DNA of 64,000 bases from Anatilimnocola aggregata (GCF_007747655.1 NZ_CP036274.1:8556001-8620000), one strand, 5' to 3'; positions 1-9,613 are shown, counted from the stretch's first letter. Notes: generated by a model not told the origin, from the letters alone. A program made the numbers and translations.

Positions 1-1
1 G

Positions 2-2530
2 CACGTGGCAGAAGACTTGGAGCCAATCGAAGTTCGTGGCCTCGTCGCCTATCTAATGGACCGCTCGCAAAAGTTCGATCCAGTGCAACCGCCCGAAGGC
101 GTCACTCCGTCAAGCGACGAAGAAAAACTGACCCGCGGTAAGCAGCAGTTCGAGACGCGCGGCTGTCTGGCGTGCCATACCCATCATGACTTCCCTGATA
201 CGAAGAAGTTCCGCAGAGAGAACGATATCGTCCAGGGGCCAGATCTGTCGAATATCGGAGCCAAGTTCAGCGCGGAGGCCAATCCGCAAGGTCCGACGTG
301 GCTCTATAGCTGGATCAAGGAGCCGACCAAGTATCACGCCCGCACGGTGATGCCGAACCTGTTCCTCGAACCTCTGAAGCAGGTCGAAGTCGTCAAAGAT
401 GCCGAAGGCAATCCCGTCAAGGATGAAAACGGCATGGACAAAACCGAGACCAAGATCTTCGATCCTGCTGCCGACATTACGACTTACCTGCTCAGCGACA
501 ACAAGGGTGGTTGGAAACCGGTGAAGTCGGAGCAACAGCTAACCTCACCGATGTCGAAGGAAGAAGGAGAGGCGCTGAGGAAGTTGATGCTGGAGTACCT
601 CAACGATGCCTTCTTCAAAGATGCAGCAGAGGAATACTTCACGACAGGCTTGCCGGAGGAAATGCGGTCGGAGTTGAAGGGTGCCGAGACCGAGTTGATT
701 ACTCCCAAGGGTGTCAACCTGACCGATGCTCAGCGGCTGCGCTACATTGGTTTGAAGACGGTTTCCAAGTATGGCTGCTTCGGCTGCCACGATATTCCCG
801 GCTTTGAAGATGCCAAGCCCATCGGCACGCAGTTGCAAAACTGGGGTCGCAAAGATCCTTCCCGATTGGCCTTCGAACACATTTCGCATTACATCGGCGG
901 TCACGGTGCTGCTCATGGTGCCCACGGAGCCACAGCCAAGGGACATGATCACGCGCCCGCGGCTGCAGCCAATCCGGGTGACGAGCGTGCGGGTGGTGGT
1001 GACGGCGCAGAGGCTGCGCCTGCCCACGACCATCAGCACGATCATATGGCGGAAGAGCACGAAAGCCTGCCGCCCGGCTCGGACGAGTATTATCACCATG
1101 AGTTGGAACATGGCAGCCGCATCGGCTTCATTTATCAAAAGCTGAAGGAGCCGCGCAGCTACGACTTCGACAAGACGCTGAACAAGCGCTTCAACGAACG
1201 CTTGCGAATGCCGCAGTTTCCGTTCACGGCCACCGATCGTGAAGCGATCATCACATTCGTGCTCGGGCTGGTTGCAGAGCCGCCGCGCGAGAAGTATTTG
1301 TATCGCGCCAACCCCCGGGACAAAGCCATTGCCGAGGGCAAGGTTGTGCTCGAGAAGTTCAACTGCGGCGGCTGCCATATCTTGGAAGCCGATAAGTGGA
1401 AGATCAGCTACCCGCCAGGTCAGTTTGGCGAACAATCACTCCCTGGCCCGGTGTTTCCGTTCCTCCAGGCTCATTTCTCACCAGCGGAGCTAAGCAAGCA
1501 AGCCACGCCCGATGCCAGCAATCGTCTGCACTCGACACTGCTCGGATTCCCAGCCCTCACCAAGGGGCAAGGGTTGCCGGAGTTGGTCGATCTGGAAGAT
1601 GGCGAGTTGGTGCCGGAAGATCGCTACAACCCCAAGGACACCAAGCTGTCGGTTGAGATCATTGCTCCCACGATTGTCGATGGTTTTCCGTACTTGCCCG
1701 GCCAGGCCAAGATGTCGATTCCGGGCAGCACGGTCACGAGTGCGTACACCGACAACGGCGGTATGCTCACCCGGTACTTGTTGCCGCGTGTCACCCAGAT
1801 CGAACAGCAGTCGAACCCGAATGCCAGTGGTAGCGAGGCCTATGGTTGGTTGCCTCCGCCACTGTTTGGCGAGGGGAGCAAAGTTCAGAACAATTGGCTC
1901 TACGAATTCTTGCTCCAGCCCTATCCGATTCGCCCGGCAGTGTTCTTGCGAATGCCGAAGTTCAATCTTTCGAGCGACGAAGCCACCAAGCTCGTCAATT
2001 ACTTCGCCGCGATCGACAATGCGAACTACCCGTACGAATCGGCCGAAGTGAGACTCGATAGTCACCTGGCGGAAATGCAGGCTGCCTATGAGCGGCAGGC
2101 CATGCGCCCCGACGCCAATCGGCTGGATGACGCGATGAAGATCGTCGTCGATAAGAACTTCTGTGTGAAGTGTCATATCGTCGGCGACTATGATCCAGGT
2201 GGCAGCGTGCGAGCTAAGGCACCCGACCTGGCAGAGGTACACCGTCGTCTGCGCCCCGATTACCTGAAGCAATGGATCGGCAATCCGAAGATGGTCCTCC
2301 CCTATACGGCGATGCCCGTGAACATTCCGTACACACCGGGTGAGCCGCAAGGCAAAGCACCGGCGGAGTTGTTCGTCGGCGATAGCGTGCAGCAAGTGCA
2401 GGGGCTCGTCGATCTGCTCATGAACTTCGATCAATTTTCGAAGGGCAAGAACCAGATTACGCCGCTCGTGCCAGTGACTCCCCCCGCTGCGGCTGAGGGA
2501 ACGACACCGGCTGCTGGCGCAACGAATTAA
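2..2530 (+). CDS. Multihaem cytochrome c, 5'-truncated by window edge
   Basis: Electron-carrying c-type cytochrome, presumably periplasmic, feeding the oxidase encoded downstream. Counting from the GTG at 5, four CXXCH haem sites are visible at residues 54-58 (CLACH), 258-262 (CFGCH), 454-458 (CGGCH) and 720-724 (CVKCH). Each is followed by a typical cytochrome c stretch with candidate Met ligands such as 'AMPVNIP'. A His/Ala-rich low-complexity linker occupies about residues 297-365. The frame is open to the window edge, and the visible N-terminus ('VRGLVAYLMDRS') looks like the tail of another cytochrome domain, so the gene very probably starts upstream and has more haems. It is the first visible gene of the respiratory cluster. 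The upstream partner (cytochrome b/Rieske or alternative complex III) is an inference I cannot test here. The C-terminus is Pro/Ala-rich. Confidence 0.88.
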   Translation, partial: HVAEDLEPIEVRGLVAYLMDRSQKFDPVQPPEGVTPSSDEEKLTRGKQQFETRGCLACHTHHDFPDTKKFRRENDIVQGPDLSNIGAKFSAEANPQGPTWLYSWIKEPTKYHARTVMPNLFLEPLKQVEVVKDAEGNPVKDENGMDKTETKIFDPAADITTYLLSDNKGGWKPVKSEQQLTSPMSKEEGEALRKLMLEYLNDAFFKDAAEEYFTTGLPEEMRSELKGAETELITPKGVNLTDAQRLRYIGLKTVSKYGCFGCHDIPGFEDAKPIGTQLQNWGRKDPSRLAFEHISHYIGGHGAAHGAHGATAKGHDHAPAAAANPGDERAGGGDGAEAAPAHDHQHDHMAEEHESLPPGSDEYYHHELEHGSRIGFIYQKLKEPRSYDFDKTLNKRFNERLRMPQFPFTATDREAIITFVLGLVAEPPREKYLYRANPRDKAIAEGKVVLEKFNCGGCHILEADKWKISYPPGQFGEQSLPGPVFPFLQAHFSPAELSKQATPDASNRLHSTLLGFPALTKGQGLPELVDLEDGELVPEDRYNPKDTKLSVEIIAPTIVDGFPYLPGQAKMSIPGSTVTSAYTDNGGMLTRYLLPRVTQIEQQSNPNASGSEAYGWLPPPLFGEGSKVQNNWLYEFLLQPYPIRPAVFLRMPKFNLSSDEATKLVNYFAAIDNANYPYESAEVRLDSHLAEMQAAYERQAMRPDANRLDDAMKIVVDKNFCVKCHIVGDYDPGGSVRAKAPDLAEVHRRLRPDYLKQWIGNPKMVLPYTAMPVNIPYTPGEPQGKAPAELFVGDSVQQVQGLVDLLMNFDQFSKGKNQITPLVPVTPPAAAEGTTPAAGATN

Positions 2531-2740
2531 GTCCCGAGCAACAAAACCTCAATAGCAAAACTGAGTCCGCAAGATCTGCGGATTCCCGAACTGGCAGGCG
2601 AACACGGCGGTCCGCCATTGATAAGTTGATATGATGGTTCGATGGTCGAGATTCGTTTGTTTGTTTCCCGCCTGGCTCTGCTGCTACGTTCGAACGAGCG
2701 ACCTGTAGTTGAGCCAACACCTTCACCAGGGAGTCCTCTC

Positions 2741-3517
2741 ATGATCCGCATTACTCACCGCTTCGCCGCGATTGTCGCCGCGATCTTGTTGCCCACGTTC
2801 GCGCTGGCCGCCGACGGCAGCATCAAAATCAAGTTCAAGCTCGATGGCGAAGCCCCCAAGCCAGCCAAGCTGACGATCGATAAAGACCCGGCATTCTGCG
2901 GGCCTAAGATGCTCGTGGATGAGAGCATCAAAGTTGGCAAGGACAACGCCCTCCAGAACGTAGTGATGTACCTGTATCTTGCACCTGGCACCAAAGCTCC
3001 CGAGAGCGCTGCGGCCCTTGCTGCCCTGCCCAAGGAAGTAACGGTCGACAATCTGGGCTGCCGCTACGAACCTCGCGTGACCGCCATGTGCACCACGCAA
3101 ACGTTGATCCTGGGCAACCCCGATCCCATCGGCCACAACGTGAAGGGGGACTTCTTCTCGAATCCTTCCTTCAACGATCTGATTCCTGCTGGCGGTTCGA
3201 CGAAAAAGACGTTCGCCAAGAATGAGAACCGACCCATGCCTCTCGCGTGTGCGATTCACTCCTGGATGGGCGGTTACTTGTTGGTGCGCGACAACCCCTA
3301 CTTCGGCGTCAGCAATGCGGAAGGTGTGCTCACCATTCCGAATGTCCCCGAAGGCAAGCGTACCTTTACCATTTGGCAAGAGAAGGCCGGTTTTGTGACC
3401 AAGGGCATTCAAGGCGGCAAAGAGACAGCCTGGAAACTCGGCCGCATGGAAGTCGATGTGAAGGGTGCTATGGATCTTGGCGAATTCGCCATCCCGCTGA
3501 GCCTGCTCAAGAAGTAA
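2741..3517 (+). CDS. Secreted cupredoxin-like protein (CxxHxxM type)
   Basis: 258 residues with a signal peptide (about 1-23, ending 'ALAA'). Likely a periplasmic copper or electron-transfer protein. The C-terminal half carries His132 ('DPIGHN') and Cys170/His173/Met176 ('ACAIHSWM'), a cupredoxin-like ligand set. A carboxypeptidase-regulatory-like beta segment follows ('DNPYFGVSNAEGVLTIPNV'). Proteins of this kind are often annotated as methylamine-utilisation-like or cupredoxin-like; copper binding here is inferred from the residues. The ATG at 2741 is chosen because AGGGAG lies at 2728-2733 and the signal peptide starts there. An in-frame extension to 2642 adds residues that do not look like a protein. 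The next gene is a paralogue 32 nt downstream. Confidence 0.85.
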   Translation: MIRITHRFAAIVAAILLPTFALAADGSIKIKFKLDGEAPKPAKLTIDKDPAFCGPKMLVDESIKVGKDNALQNVVMYLYLAPGTKAPESAAALAALPKEVTVDNLGCRYEPRVTAMCTTQTLILGNPDPIGHNVKGDFFSNPSFNDLIPAGGSTKKTFAKNENRPMPLACAIHSWMGGYLLVRDNPYFGVSNAEGVLTIPNVPEGKRTFTIWQEKAGFVTKGIQGGKETAWKLGRMEVDVKGAMDLGEFAIPLSLLKK

Positions 3518-3549
3518 TTGCCACTCACTCGGTTTAAGGAACGATAACC

Positions 3550-4479
3550 GTGCAACGGTTAGTTCAACTCAGTACGTTTTCACTCCTCGCCAGCGGCCTG
3601 CTGTTGGTCGCTGGTTGCGCGCGGTCGGTCGAACCCAACGCCTACACCCGGGCGGCGAATGTCGAATCGCTGCGGAAGGCCTTTGGCGCGGGTGGGACTG
3701 CCGAAGTTGGTCCTGCTGCTGCTGTTGCCGAGCCGACAGGTTGGGCGACGATCAAGGGTAAATTCGTGCTGCAAGGTCAGGATCCGGGGCGCACTCCGCT
3801 CAAGGTCGACAAAGACCAGGCCGTGTGTGCTCCGGGTGGCAAGCAGGTGTACGACGAGGCCTTGGTGGTCGACCCCAATACCAAGGGAATCAGGGATGTG
3901 GTGATCTATCTTTCGAAGAAGATTCCCAGCGACGAAAAGTGGGAACATGCCGACTACCTGGCCACGAAGACTGCCGAAGTGGAGCCACCCTTCGATCAAA
4001 AAAACTGCGTGTTCCTCAGTCACGTCTTCGTGATGCGTTCGACCCAGAAAGTACTAATTAAGAACAGCGATCCGATCGGTCACAATACGAGCATCAGCCC
4101 TTCGGCTGGCAGCAAGGCTGCGTCGATCAACGTGATTATCGGTGCCAATGACAGCACGATGTACGAACCCAAAGGGGAGTCTTCGATTCCCAATCCGGTG
4201 GCTTGCACCATTCACCCTTGGATGTCTGCCCGCCTGTTGACCCGCAGCAATCCCTACTTTGCCGTGACCGCTCCGGATGGCACGTTCGAAATCAAGAATG
4301 TTCCAGCAGGTGTTGAACTTGAGTTTGCCGTGTGGCAAGAGGCTGCAGGCTTCTTGAGCAAAGCATCAGTGAACGGTACGGAAGAGAAATGGACGAAGGG
4401 TCGCTTCAAGCGGACCTTGGCCAACGACGCAACGGAAGAAATGAACGTGACGCTCGACGTGTCGCAGTTTGTCAAATAA
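3550..4479 (+). CDS. Cupredoxin-like lipoprotein, paralogue of the preceding gene
   Basis: 309-residue predicted lipoprotein. The signal peptide ends in the lipobox LVAGC with Cys23 as the lipid-modified residue, so it should be membrane-anchored. It shares architecture with the gene just upstream: 'NSDPIGHN' followed by 'ACTIHPWM' and 'NPYFAVTAPDGTFEIKNV'. It therefore has the same His/Cys/His/Met arrangement. The start is GTG at 3550 with AAGGA at 3536-3540. The tandem pair probably arose by duplication. Placement between two cytochrome c genes suggests a role in electron delivery to, or copper supply of, the oxidase; which of the two is not shown by the sequence. Confidence 0.83.
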   Translation: MQRLVQLSTFSLLASGLLLVAGCARSVEPNAYTRAANVESLRKAFGAGGTAEVGPAAAVAEPTGWATIKGKFVLQGQDPGRTPLKVDKDQAVCAPGGKQVYDEALVVDPNTKGIRDVVIYLSKKIPSDEKWEHADYLATKTAEVEPPFDQKNCVFLSHVFVMRSTQKVLIKNSDPIGHNTSISPSAGSKAASINVIIGANDSTMYEPKGESSIPNPVACTIHPWMSARLLTRSNPYFAVTAPDGTFEIKNVPAGVELEFAVWQEAAGFLSKASVNGTEEKWTKGRFKRTLANDATEEMNVTLDVSQFVK

Positions 4480-4553
4480 GTGAAGGCTGTGCCCTCTGAG
4501 ATTTTGTCGAAAGCACTTGTAGCCTGCCCGCGGCCCAGCGAGTCGCGACCGGG

Positions 4554-5801
4554 ATGAGATTTATGAACTTGCGTTGGATATTGTGCCTGCTTTTACTCGT
4601 CAGCGGTCTGCTGACTGCCGGCTGTGGTTCGCCACCGCCGCAGTTTCGCCGCTATTCCACTTTCATTCGCCAGGTCGAAGACCAGGTTCCCAAGGATGAA
4701 AATGGCAAGGCGTTTCGCTTTTCCGCTCAACAGCGGCAAGATCTGGACGAAATTCTGGCAGCCCTGTTTGGCACTCCAAACGATCCGCTGATTCCGGCCG
4801 TCAAAGACGTCGACATGACCCAGGTCATGACCAGCGGACCGTTGATGGTCGCTGCTGGTGCAGTCGGTAGCGACGCCCAGGGACGAGCCCGCGGCTTGTA
4901 TCGCGAACATTGTGCACACTGCCACGGCATCACCGGTGACGGCGCTGGTCCGACCGCTGCTTTCTTGAATCCCTATCCTCGCGACTACCGCCGCGGCACA
5001 TTCAAATTCAAATCGACTCCCGTTGGTGCGAAGCCAACGCACGCCGACCTCCGCAAGATCATCGTCGAAGGAATTCCTGGCACGGCGATGCCGTCCTTCC
5101 TGCTGCTGCCTGAAAGCGAAATTGACGCAGTCGTCGAATATGTCCGCTACCTGTCGGTTCGCGGCGAAGTCGAACGCAACCTTCTCAGCCAATGGGCCGA
5201 ACAAAACCTGGGACCAGACGAACGCTTGATTAATGATCCGGCCAATCCCAGCCCCGAGAAAGTCGCTGTGATACAGGATGTCGTTGCCGGAGTCGTGGGA
5301 AGTTGGATCGCGGCCGAGTCAGAAGCCCTGGCAGTCGCTGGTCGTCCCGAAATGACCGGCAAAGAACTGGCCGAGTCGATCCAAACTGGCAAGCAATTGT
5401 TTCAGGGAACGCGAGCCAACTGTGCTTCTTGCCACGGTGTATCGGCCCTCGGCGACGGTCAAACAAATCTGTACGACAAGTGGACGGAAGAATTCATCAC
5501 GGCCAAGGCCGATCCCAAACTAATACGCGAGTTTACTGGCCTGGGCATGCTGCAGCCGCGTAACCTCAAGCCCCGCAACCTCCGCATGGGAATCTTTCGC
5601 GGCGGTCGTCGTCCGCTCGATATCTTCTGGCGAATTCGCAATGGTATCGACGGTGCCCAGATGCCAGCTGCCAAGATCGACGCCCTGTCCGATCAAGAGA
5701 TTTGGCACATTGTCAATTATGTCCAATCGTTGCCGTACGAACCCATCAGCGATCCGCGGCAAAACGTTCCCGAACCAGCTAATGCCCGCGAGATTAGATA
5801 G
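4554..5801 (+). CDS. Dihaem cytochrome c lipoprotein
   Basis: 415 residues with signal peptide and lipobox LTAGC (Cys24), so probably anchored in the membrane facing the periplasm. Two haem c sites are at residues 120-124 (CAHCH, followed by 'GITGDGAGPT') and 290-294 (CASCH, followed by 'GVSALGDG'), both of the cytochrome c class I/CccA style. Each domain ends with a 'MP' segment suitable as Met ligand ('GTAMPSF', 'GAQMPAAK'). It lies directly upstream of coxB and is a good candidate for the soluble-domain electron donor to the CuA site. CoxB itself has no fused cytochrome domain, unlike many caa3 oxidases. ATG 4554 is used; ATG 4563 is an alternative in the same frame. Confidence 0.87.
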   Translation: MRFMNLRWILCLLLLVSGLLTAGCGSPPPQFRRYSTFIRQVEDQVPKDENGKAFRFSAQQRQDLDEILAALFGTPNDPLIPAVKDVDMTQVMTSGPLMVAAGAVGSDAQGRARGLYREHCAHCHGITGDGAGPTAAFLNPYPRDYRRGTFKFKSTPVGAKPTHADLRKIIVEGIPGTAMPSFLLLPESEIDAVVEYVRYLSVRGEVERNLLSQWAEQNLGPDERLINDPANPSPEKVAVIQDVVAGVVGSWIAAESEALAVAGRPEMTGKELAESIQTGKQLFQGTRANCASCHGVSALGDGQTNLYDKWTEEFITAKADPKLIREFTGLGMLQPRNLKPRNLRMGIFRGGRRPLDIFWRIRNGIDGAQMPAAKIDALSDQEIWHIVNYVQSLPYEPISDPRQNVPEPANAREIR

Positions 5802-5870
5802 CGGCAATTCAGCGCCACCGGGTGACTGCCGTTGCCACCGTCTGCCAAGCAAGTCTGAGGAGAATTCATC

Positions 5871-6677
5871 GTGGGTCGATTTTGGAGTTTGTTGTTTTTG
5901 ATGGTTCCGATTCTCGGCGTGCTCTGCTTTGTCTGGGCAATGGCCGGGTTTTGGCCCATGCAGAACCATTGGTTGCCCGAGAACATCGGCGGGGCTGACG
6001 CGCACGCCATCGATGGTCTGTTCCTCTTCATCCTCGGATTGACTGGCGTCATCTTTGTCGCGACTGGACTCGTTTTCTTCTGGTTTCTTTGGAAGTACGA
6101 CGCAGCAGTCACGACCGAACCGGTGAAGTATTTTCACGGTAGCCATCAGTTGGAAGTGATCTGGTCGATCATTCCTGCTGCCGCGCTCTTGTTCATCGCC
6201 ATCTTCCAGATGAGCGTGTGGGCGAATACCAAGATCAAGCGTCCCGAGCTTTCGCCTGGTGTGGCTCGGCCCGCTCTGGCTGAAATTACCGGGCGTCAGT
6301 TCGAATGGCGTATTCGCTACGCCGGCAAAGACGGCATCATTGGCACAGAAGACGATGTGTTCAAGGTGAACGACCTGCACCTCCCCATCAACGAAGACGT
6401 CGTGCTCCTCATCAAGAGCCAGGACGTATTGCATAGCTTCTTTTTGCCACACTTGCGCGTGAAGCAGGACGTGGTTCCTGGCATGCAGCAGTTTGTGTGG
6501 TTCCAGGCCAAGCGCCCCGGCACGTACGACATCGTATGTGCCGAGTTGTGCGGCTGGGGTCACTACAAAATGCGCGGCCGCTTCGTCGTGCAAAACCGGG
6601 CTGAATTCGACAAATGGCTGGAACAGGCGTGGCAGGAGCAAGAGGTTTCGTCCTTTGCTTTGCCCGCAGGAGAATAG
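5871..6677 (+). CDS. coxB: Cytochrome c oxidase subunit II
   Basis: 268 residues. CuA-bearing subunit of a haem-copper oxidase, accepting electrons from cytochrome c. Transmembrane segments lie at about residues 5-25, 48-74 and 95-115. The periplasmic cupredoxin domain has the complete CuA ligand set: His188, Cys223, Glu225, Cys227, His231 and Met234 ('CAELCGWGHYKM'). No C-terminal cytochrome c fusion is present, so the adjacent cytochrome lipoproteins probably supply electrons. The start is GTG at 5871, preceded by GAGGAGA around 5856-5862. It is separated from coxA by only 8 nt. Confidence 0.97.
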   Translation: MGRFWSLLFLMVPILGVLCFVWAMAGFWPMQNHWLPENIGGADAHAIDGLFLFILGLTGVIFVATGLVFFWFLWKYDAAVTTEPVKYFHGSHQLEVIWSIIPAAALLFIAIFQMSVWANTKIKRPELSPGVARPALAEITGRQFEWRIRYAGKDGIIGTEDDVFKVNDLHLPINEDVVLLIKSQDVLHSFFLPHLRVKQDVVPGMQQFVWFQAKRPGTYDIVCAELCGWGHYKMRGRFVVQNRAEFDKWLEQAWQEQEVSSFALPAGE

Positions 6678-6685
6678 GTTAACGC

Positions 6686-8497
6686 ATGAGTACGACAGCA
6701 ATTCAGCCGCATGGCTCGCATGGCCACAGCGGTTCGCACGGCATGGGCGTCGGCGAATTCGTTCGCACCTACGTCTTTTCGCTCGATCATAAGATCATCG
6801 GGCTGCAGTTTTTGTTTTCCACGCTGCTGTGGTTTCTCGTCGGCGGTCTGCTCGCCCTGGGCATTCGTTGGCAGCTGGCCTATCCGTGGCATGACATGCC
6901 GGTGATCGGCCGGATGTTGTTCTCGGCTGAGGGTGGCCAGATCTCGCCCGAGTTCTACACCACCCTATTCACGATGCATGCGACCGTGATGATCTTCTTT
7001 GTGATCATTCCGATTCTGGCGGGGGCCTTCGGTAACTACCTCATCCCACTGATGATCGGTGCCGACGATATGGCCTTCCCCACGCTAAACATGCTCAGTT
7101 ACTGGTTCATGTGGCCAGCGTTTTTCTTCATCGGCATGAGCTTCCTTTGGCCACCTTATGGTGCCGGTGGTGGTTGGACTTCGTATCCACCGTTGTCGGT
7201 TGTGTGGGATGCCGCGCCGGGCAGTCACTGGCCGCAAACACTCTGGTTATTGGGTGTGACCTGCGTAGGTATTTCGTCGATGTTGGGTTCGGTCAATTAC
7301 ATGACCACCATCATTCAGATGCGGGCTCCCGGTCTCACCATGTTCCGCTTGCCCCTGACCATTTGGGCAATGTTCATCACCGCCATTCTGCAGGCCTTCG
7401 CGTTGCCGGTGCTCACAGCTGCTGGCTTCATGCAACTTACCGACCGCACCTTGGGCACGGGCTTCTTCCTGCCGGAAGGACTGGTGGTGAATAACAGCTT
7501 GCCGGCCACCGGCGGCGGTCAGCCAATCTTGTGGCAGCACTTGTTCTGGTTCTATTCGCACCCCGCCGTGTACATCATGATTCTGCCCGCGATGGGTATG
7601 GTCAGCGATATCATCGCCTGCTTCGCGCGCAAGCCCATCTTCGGCTACAAGCCAATGGTGTACTCAATCTCCGGTATCGCCGGGTTGGGCTTCATTGTGT
7701 GGGGGCACCATATGTTCGTCTCCGGAATGAATCCCTTCCTGGGCATGACGTTCATGGTCAGCACGATGATGATCGCGCTCCCGTCGGCCGTGAAAGTATT
7801 CAACTGGCTCGGCACCATCTGGGGTGGCAAGATTCAATTCACCACCCCCATGCTGTTCGCCCTCTCCTTCGTCTCGATGTTCATCATCGGCGGACTCTCG
7901 GGCATCTTCATGGCTGCCACGCCGGTCGACATTTTCATTCACGATACCTACTTCATCGTCGCCCACTTCCACTACGTGCTCTTCGCGGGCACGGCGATGG
8001 CCGTGTTCGGCTCGATCTACTTCTGGTTCCCGAAGATGTTCGGTCGCATGATGGACGAGAGCCTCGGTAAGGTTCACTTCTTCCTGACGTTCTTGTTCCT
8101 CAACGGCACGTTTTTCACGATGCACATTCTCGGTGCCGTCGGTTTTCCGCGCCGGCTGGCAGATCCCTATGACTACGAGACGTTCCGCCACCTCCTCCCC
8201 ATGAATCAGTTCATGACCTGGTGCGCGATCGGCATGGTGGCGACGCAAGTGATCTTTGCGTTCAACTTCATCCGCAGCATTTTCTTTGGCCAGATCGTCG
8301 GTCGTAATCCTTGGGGTGCGAACAGCCTGGAATGGATGGCACCCAGCCCTCCTGGCCACGGCAACTTCGACTTCCAACCGATCGTCTATCGCGGGCCGTA
8401 CGAGTATGGTTCGCCGGAAGTCGATACCGACTTTTATCCCCAGACTCAGCCGCCGCCCGCCGATCCGGCCAAGCGGTACAAAGATCCGCATCACTAA
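6686..8497 (+). CDS. coxA: Cytochrome c oxidase subunit I, A2-type
   Basis: 603 residues. Catalytic subunit reducing O2 to water and pumping protons. Key residues visible: low-spin haem ligand His98 ('TMHATVM'), CuB ligands His292 and the His341-His342 pair ('WGHHMF'), cross-link Tyr296, K-channel Lys370 ('PSAVKVFNW'), and the helix X His pair at 427/429 ('VAHFHYVL'). Helix VI reads YSHPAVY instead of HPEVY: the D-channel glutamate is replaced and the upstream Tyr-Ser is present, the signature of A2-type haem-copper oxidases (Thermus caa3 type). The N-terminus is His/Gly-rich. Length is somewhat above the common 530-560 because of the N-terminal extension and a hydrophilic C-terminal tail. 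Confidence 0.97.
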   Translation: MSTTAIQPHGSHGHSGSHGMGVGEFVRTYVFSLDHKIIGLQFLFSTLLWFLVGGLLALGIRWQLAYPWHDMPVIGRMLFSAEGGQISPEFYTTLFTMHATVMIFFVIIPILAGAFGNYLIPLMIGADDMAFPTLNMLSYWFMWPAFFFIGMSFLWPPYGAGGGWTSYPPLSVVWDAAPGSHWPQTLWLLGVTCVGISSMLGSVNYMTTIIQMRAPGLTMFRLPLTIWAMFITAILQAFALPVLTAAGFMQLTDRTLGTGFFLPEGLVVNNSLPATGGGQPILWQHLFWFYSHPAVYIMILPAMGMVSDIIACFARKPIFGYKPMVYSISGIAGLGFIVWGHHMFVSGMNPFLGMTFMVSTMMIALPSAVKVFNWLGTIWGGKIQFTTPMLFALSFVSMFIIGGLSGIFMAATPVDIFIHDTYFIVAHFHYVLFAGTAMAVFGSIYFWFPKMFGRMMDESLGKVHFFLTFLFLNGTFFTMHILGAVGFPRRLADPYDYETFRHLLPMNQFMTWCAIGMVATQVIFAFNFIRSIFFGQIVGRNPWGANSLEWMAPSPPGHGNFDFQPIVYRGPYEYGSPEVDTDFYPQTQPPPADPAKRYKDPHH

Positions 8498-8584
8498 CAC
8501 TCGATTGGTTTTCAACGTCCCTTACGTCAACAAGCCTGAATAACCTTCTTCCGCTTTGCTGTTGTCTTTCCGAAACGTGCGCCG

Positions 8585-9613
8585 ATGATTACTTCCTCAC
8601 CGACAAGCTATCGCTGGCCTCATCGCCTGGCCCTGCTGTCGGCGGTGGTCACGTTTCCGTTGATTTGGGTCGGCGGGTTGGTGACGAGTTACGATGCAGG
8701 GATGGCAGTGCCCGATTGGCCGGGGACTTATGGCTATAACCTGTTCGCCTATCCCTGGACGACCTGGTTTTTTGGCCCCTGGGATATCTTTGTCGAACAT
8801 GGCCATCGTCTACTGGGTGCAGCCATCGGCCTGCTGATGATTGCCTTAGTCGCGACGACTTTCGCCGTGCGAGCGCCGCGCTGGTTGATCCAATTCGCGT
8901 TCTTCTTGTTAGCCCTGGTCATCCTGCAAGGGATTCTCGGTGGTGCGCGGGTGAATCTCGATGAACGCCTGATCGCGCTCTTGCACGGCTGCACGGGGCC
9001 GGTGTTCTTTGTGTCACTTGTAGCCTTTGCTGTGGTCACATCTCCTCGGTTTCCGCTATCTCGCCCGCTGGAAAGTCAATCGACAGAAGACCGGCAGCCC
9101 GCGAATCGCTTGGCTACTGCCGCCTGGGGCTTTGCTGCAGTCTGCTATTTGCAATTGGTCCTCGGCGCTCTGGTGCGGCATGTGCCGGTCACCAGTACGG
9201 CGGGCTTCTTCCGCGCGGTGATGTTGCTGCACATTGTTCTGGCCGTAATGATTCTCGCTCAAGCCTTGTTGCTGGGCGTGACGATCATTCGCGCCAAGCA
9301 GGGAAATTCGGTCTCGCGCTGGGTAGGCTGGTCGCTGCTGCTGGTGGTGACGGTTCAGATCGGCCTGGGGATCATGACTTACGTTTCTAAGTATGCCTGG
9401 CCCGAATGGATGGGTTCGTTCCAGTTTGCCGCAGCACACGTGACACGCGAAAAATCGGTGCTTCAAGCGCTGCTGGCGACTGCTCACGTGGCCAACGGTT
9501 CGCTCATTTTGGCTGCTGCGGTCATCATGTCGCTGCAAGCCTCGCGTGTCTGGCGGCCTGCCGCTGTGATCGCCAGTAGTGCGCCATTCTTGCTCGTGAG
9601 GACCTCCGCATGA
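8585..9613 (+). CDS. ctaA: Haem A synthase (COX15/CtaA)
   Basis: 342-residue polytopic membrane protein converting haem O to haem A for the oxidase. It starts 'PHRLALLSAVVTFPLIWVGG', followed by 'DAGMAVPDWPGTYG', the conserved substrate-site region of COX15/CtaA. Conserved histidines are in 'FVEHGHRLLG', 'LLHGCTGP', 'VRHVPVTS' and 'LLATAHVANG', as expected for the two haem sites of the four-helix bundles. About eight hydrophobic segments are visible. Its last codon overlaps the start of ctaB (ATGA), so the two haem-modification enzymes are translationally coupled. Confidence 0.93.
   Translation: MITSSPTSYRWPHRLALLSAVVTFPLIWVGGLVTSYDAGMAVPDWPGTYGYNLFAYPWTTWFFGPWDIFVEHGHRLLGAAIGLLMIALVATTFAVRAPRWLIQFAFFLLALVILQGILGGARVNLDERLIALLHGCTGPVFFVSLVAFAVVTSPRFPLSRPLESQSTEDRQPANRLATAAWGFAAVCYLQLVLGALVRHVPVTSTAGFFRAVMLLHIVLAVMILAQALLLGVTIIRAKQGNSVSRWVGWSLLLVVTVQIGLGIMTYVSKYAWPEWMGSFQFAAAHVTREKSVLQALLATAHVANGSLILAAAVIMSLQASRVWRPAAVIASSAPFLLVRTSA

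Noticed and set aside
1490-2434. 314-codon minus-strand frame inside the multihaem cytochrome gene
   Set aside because: Opposite a gene with four haem sites; no supporting features.
5520-6701. 393-codon minus-strand frame over the cytochrome and coxB region
   Set aside because: Antisense to two well-supported genes; the sequence has no membrane or domain pattern.
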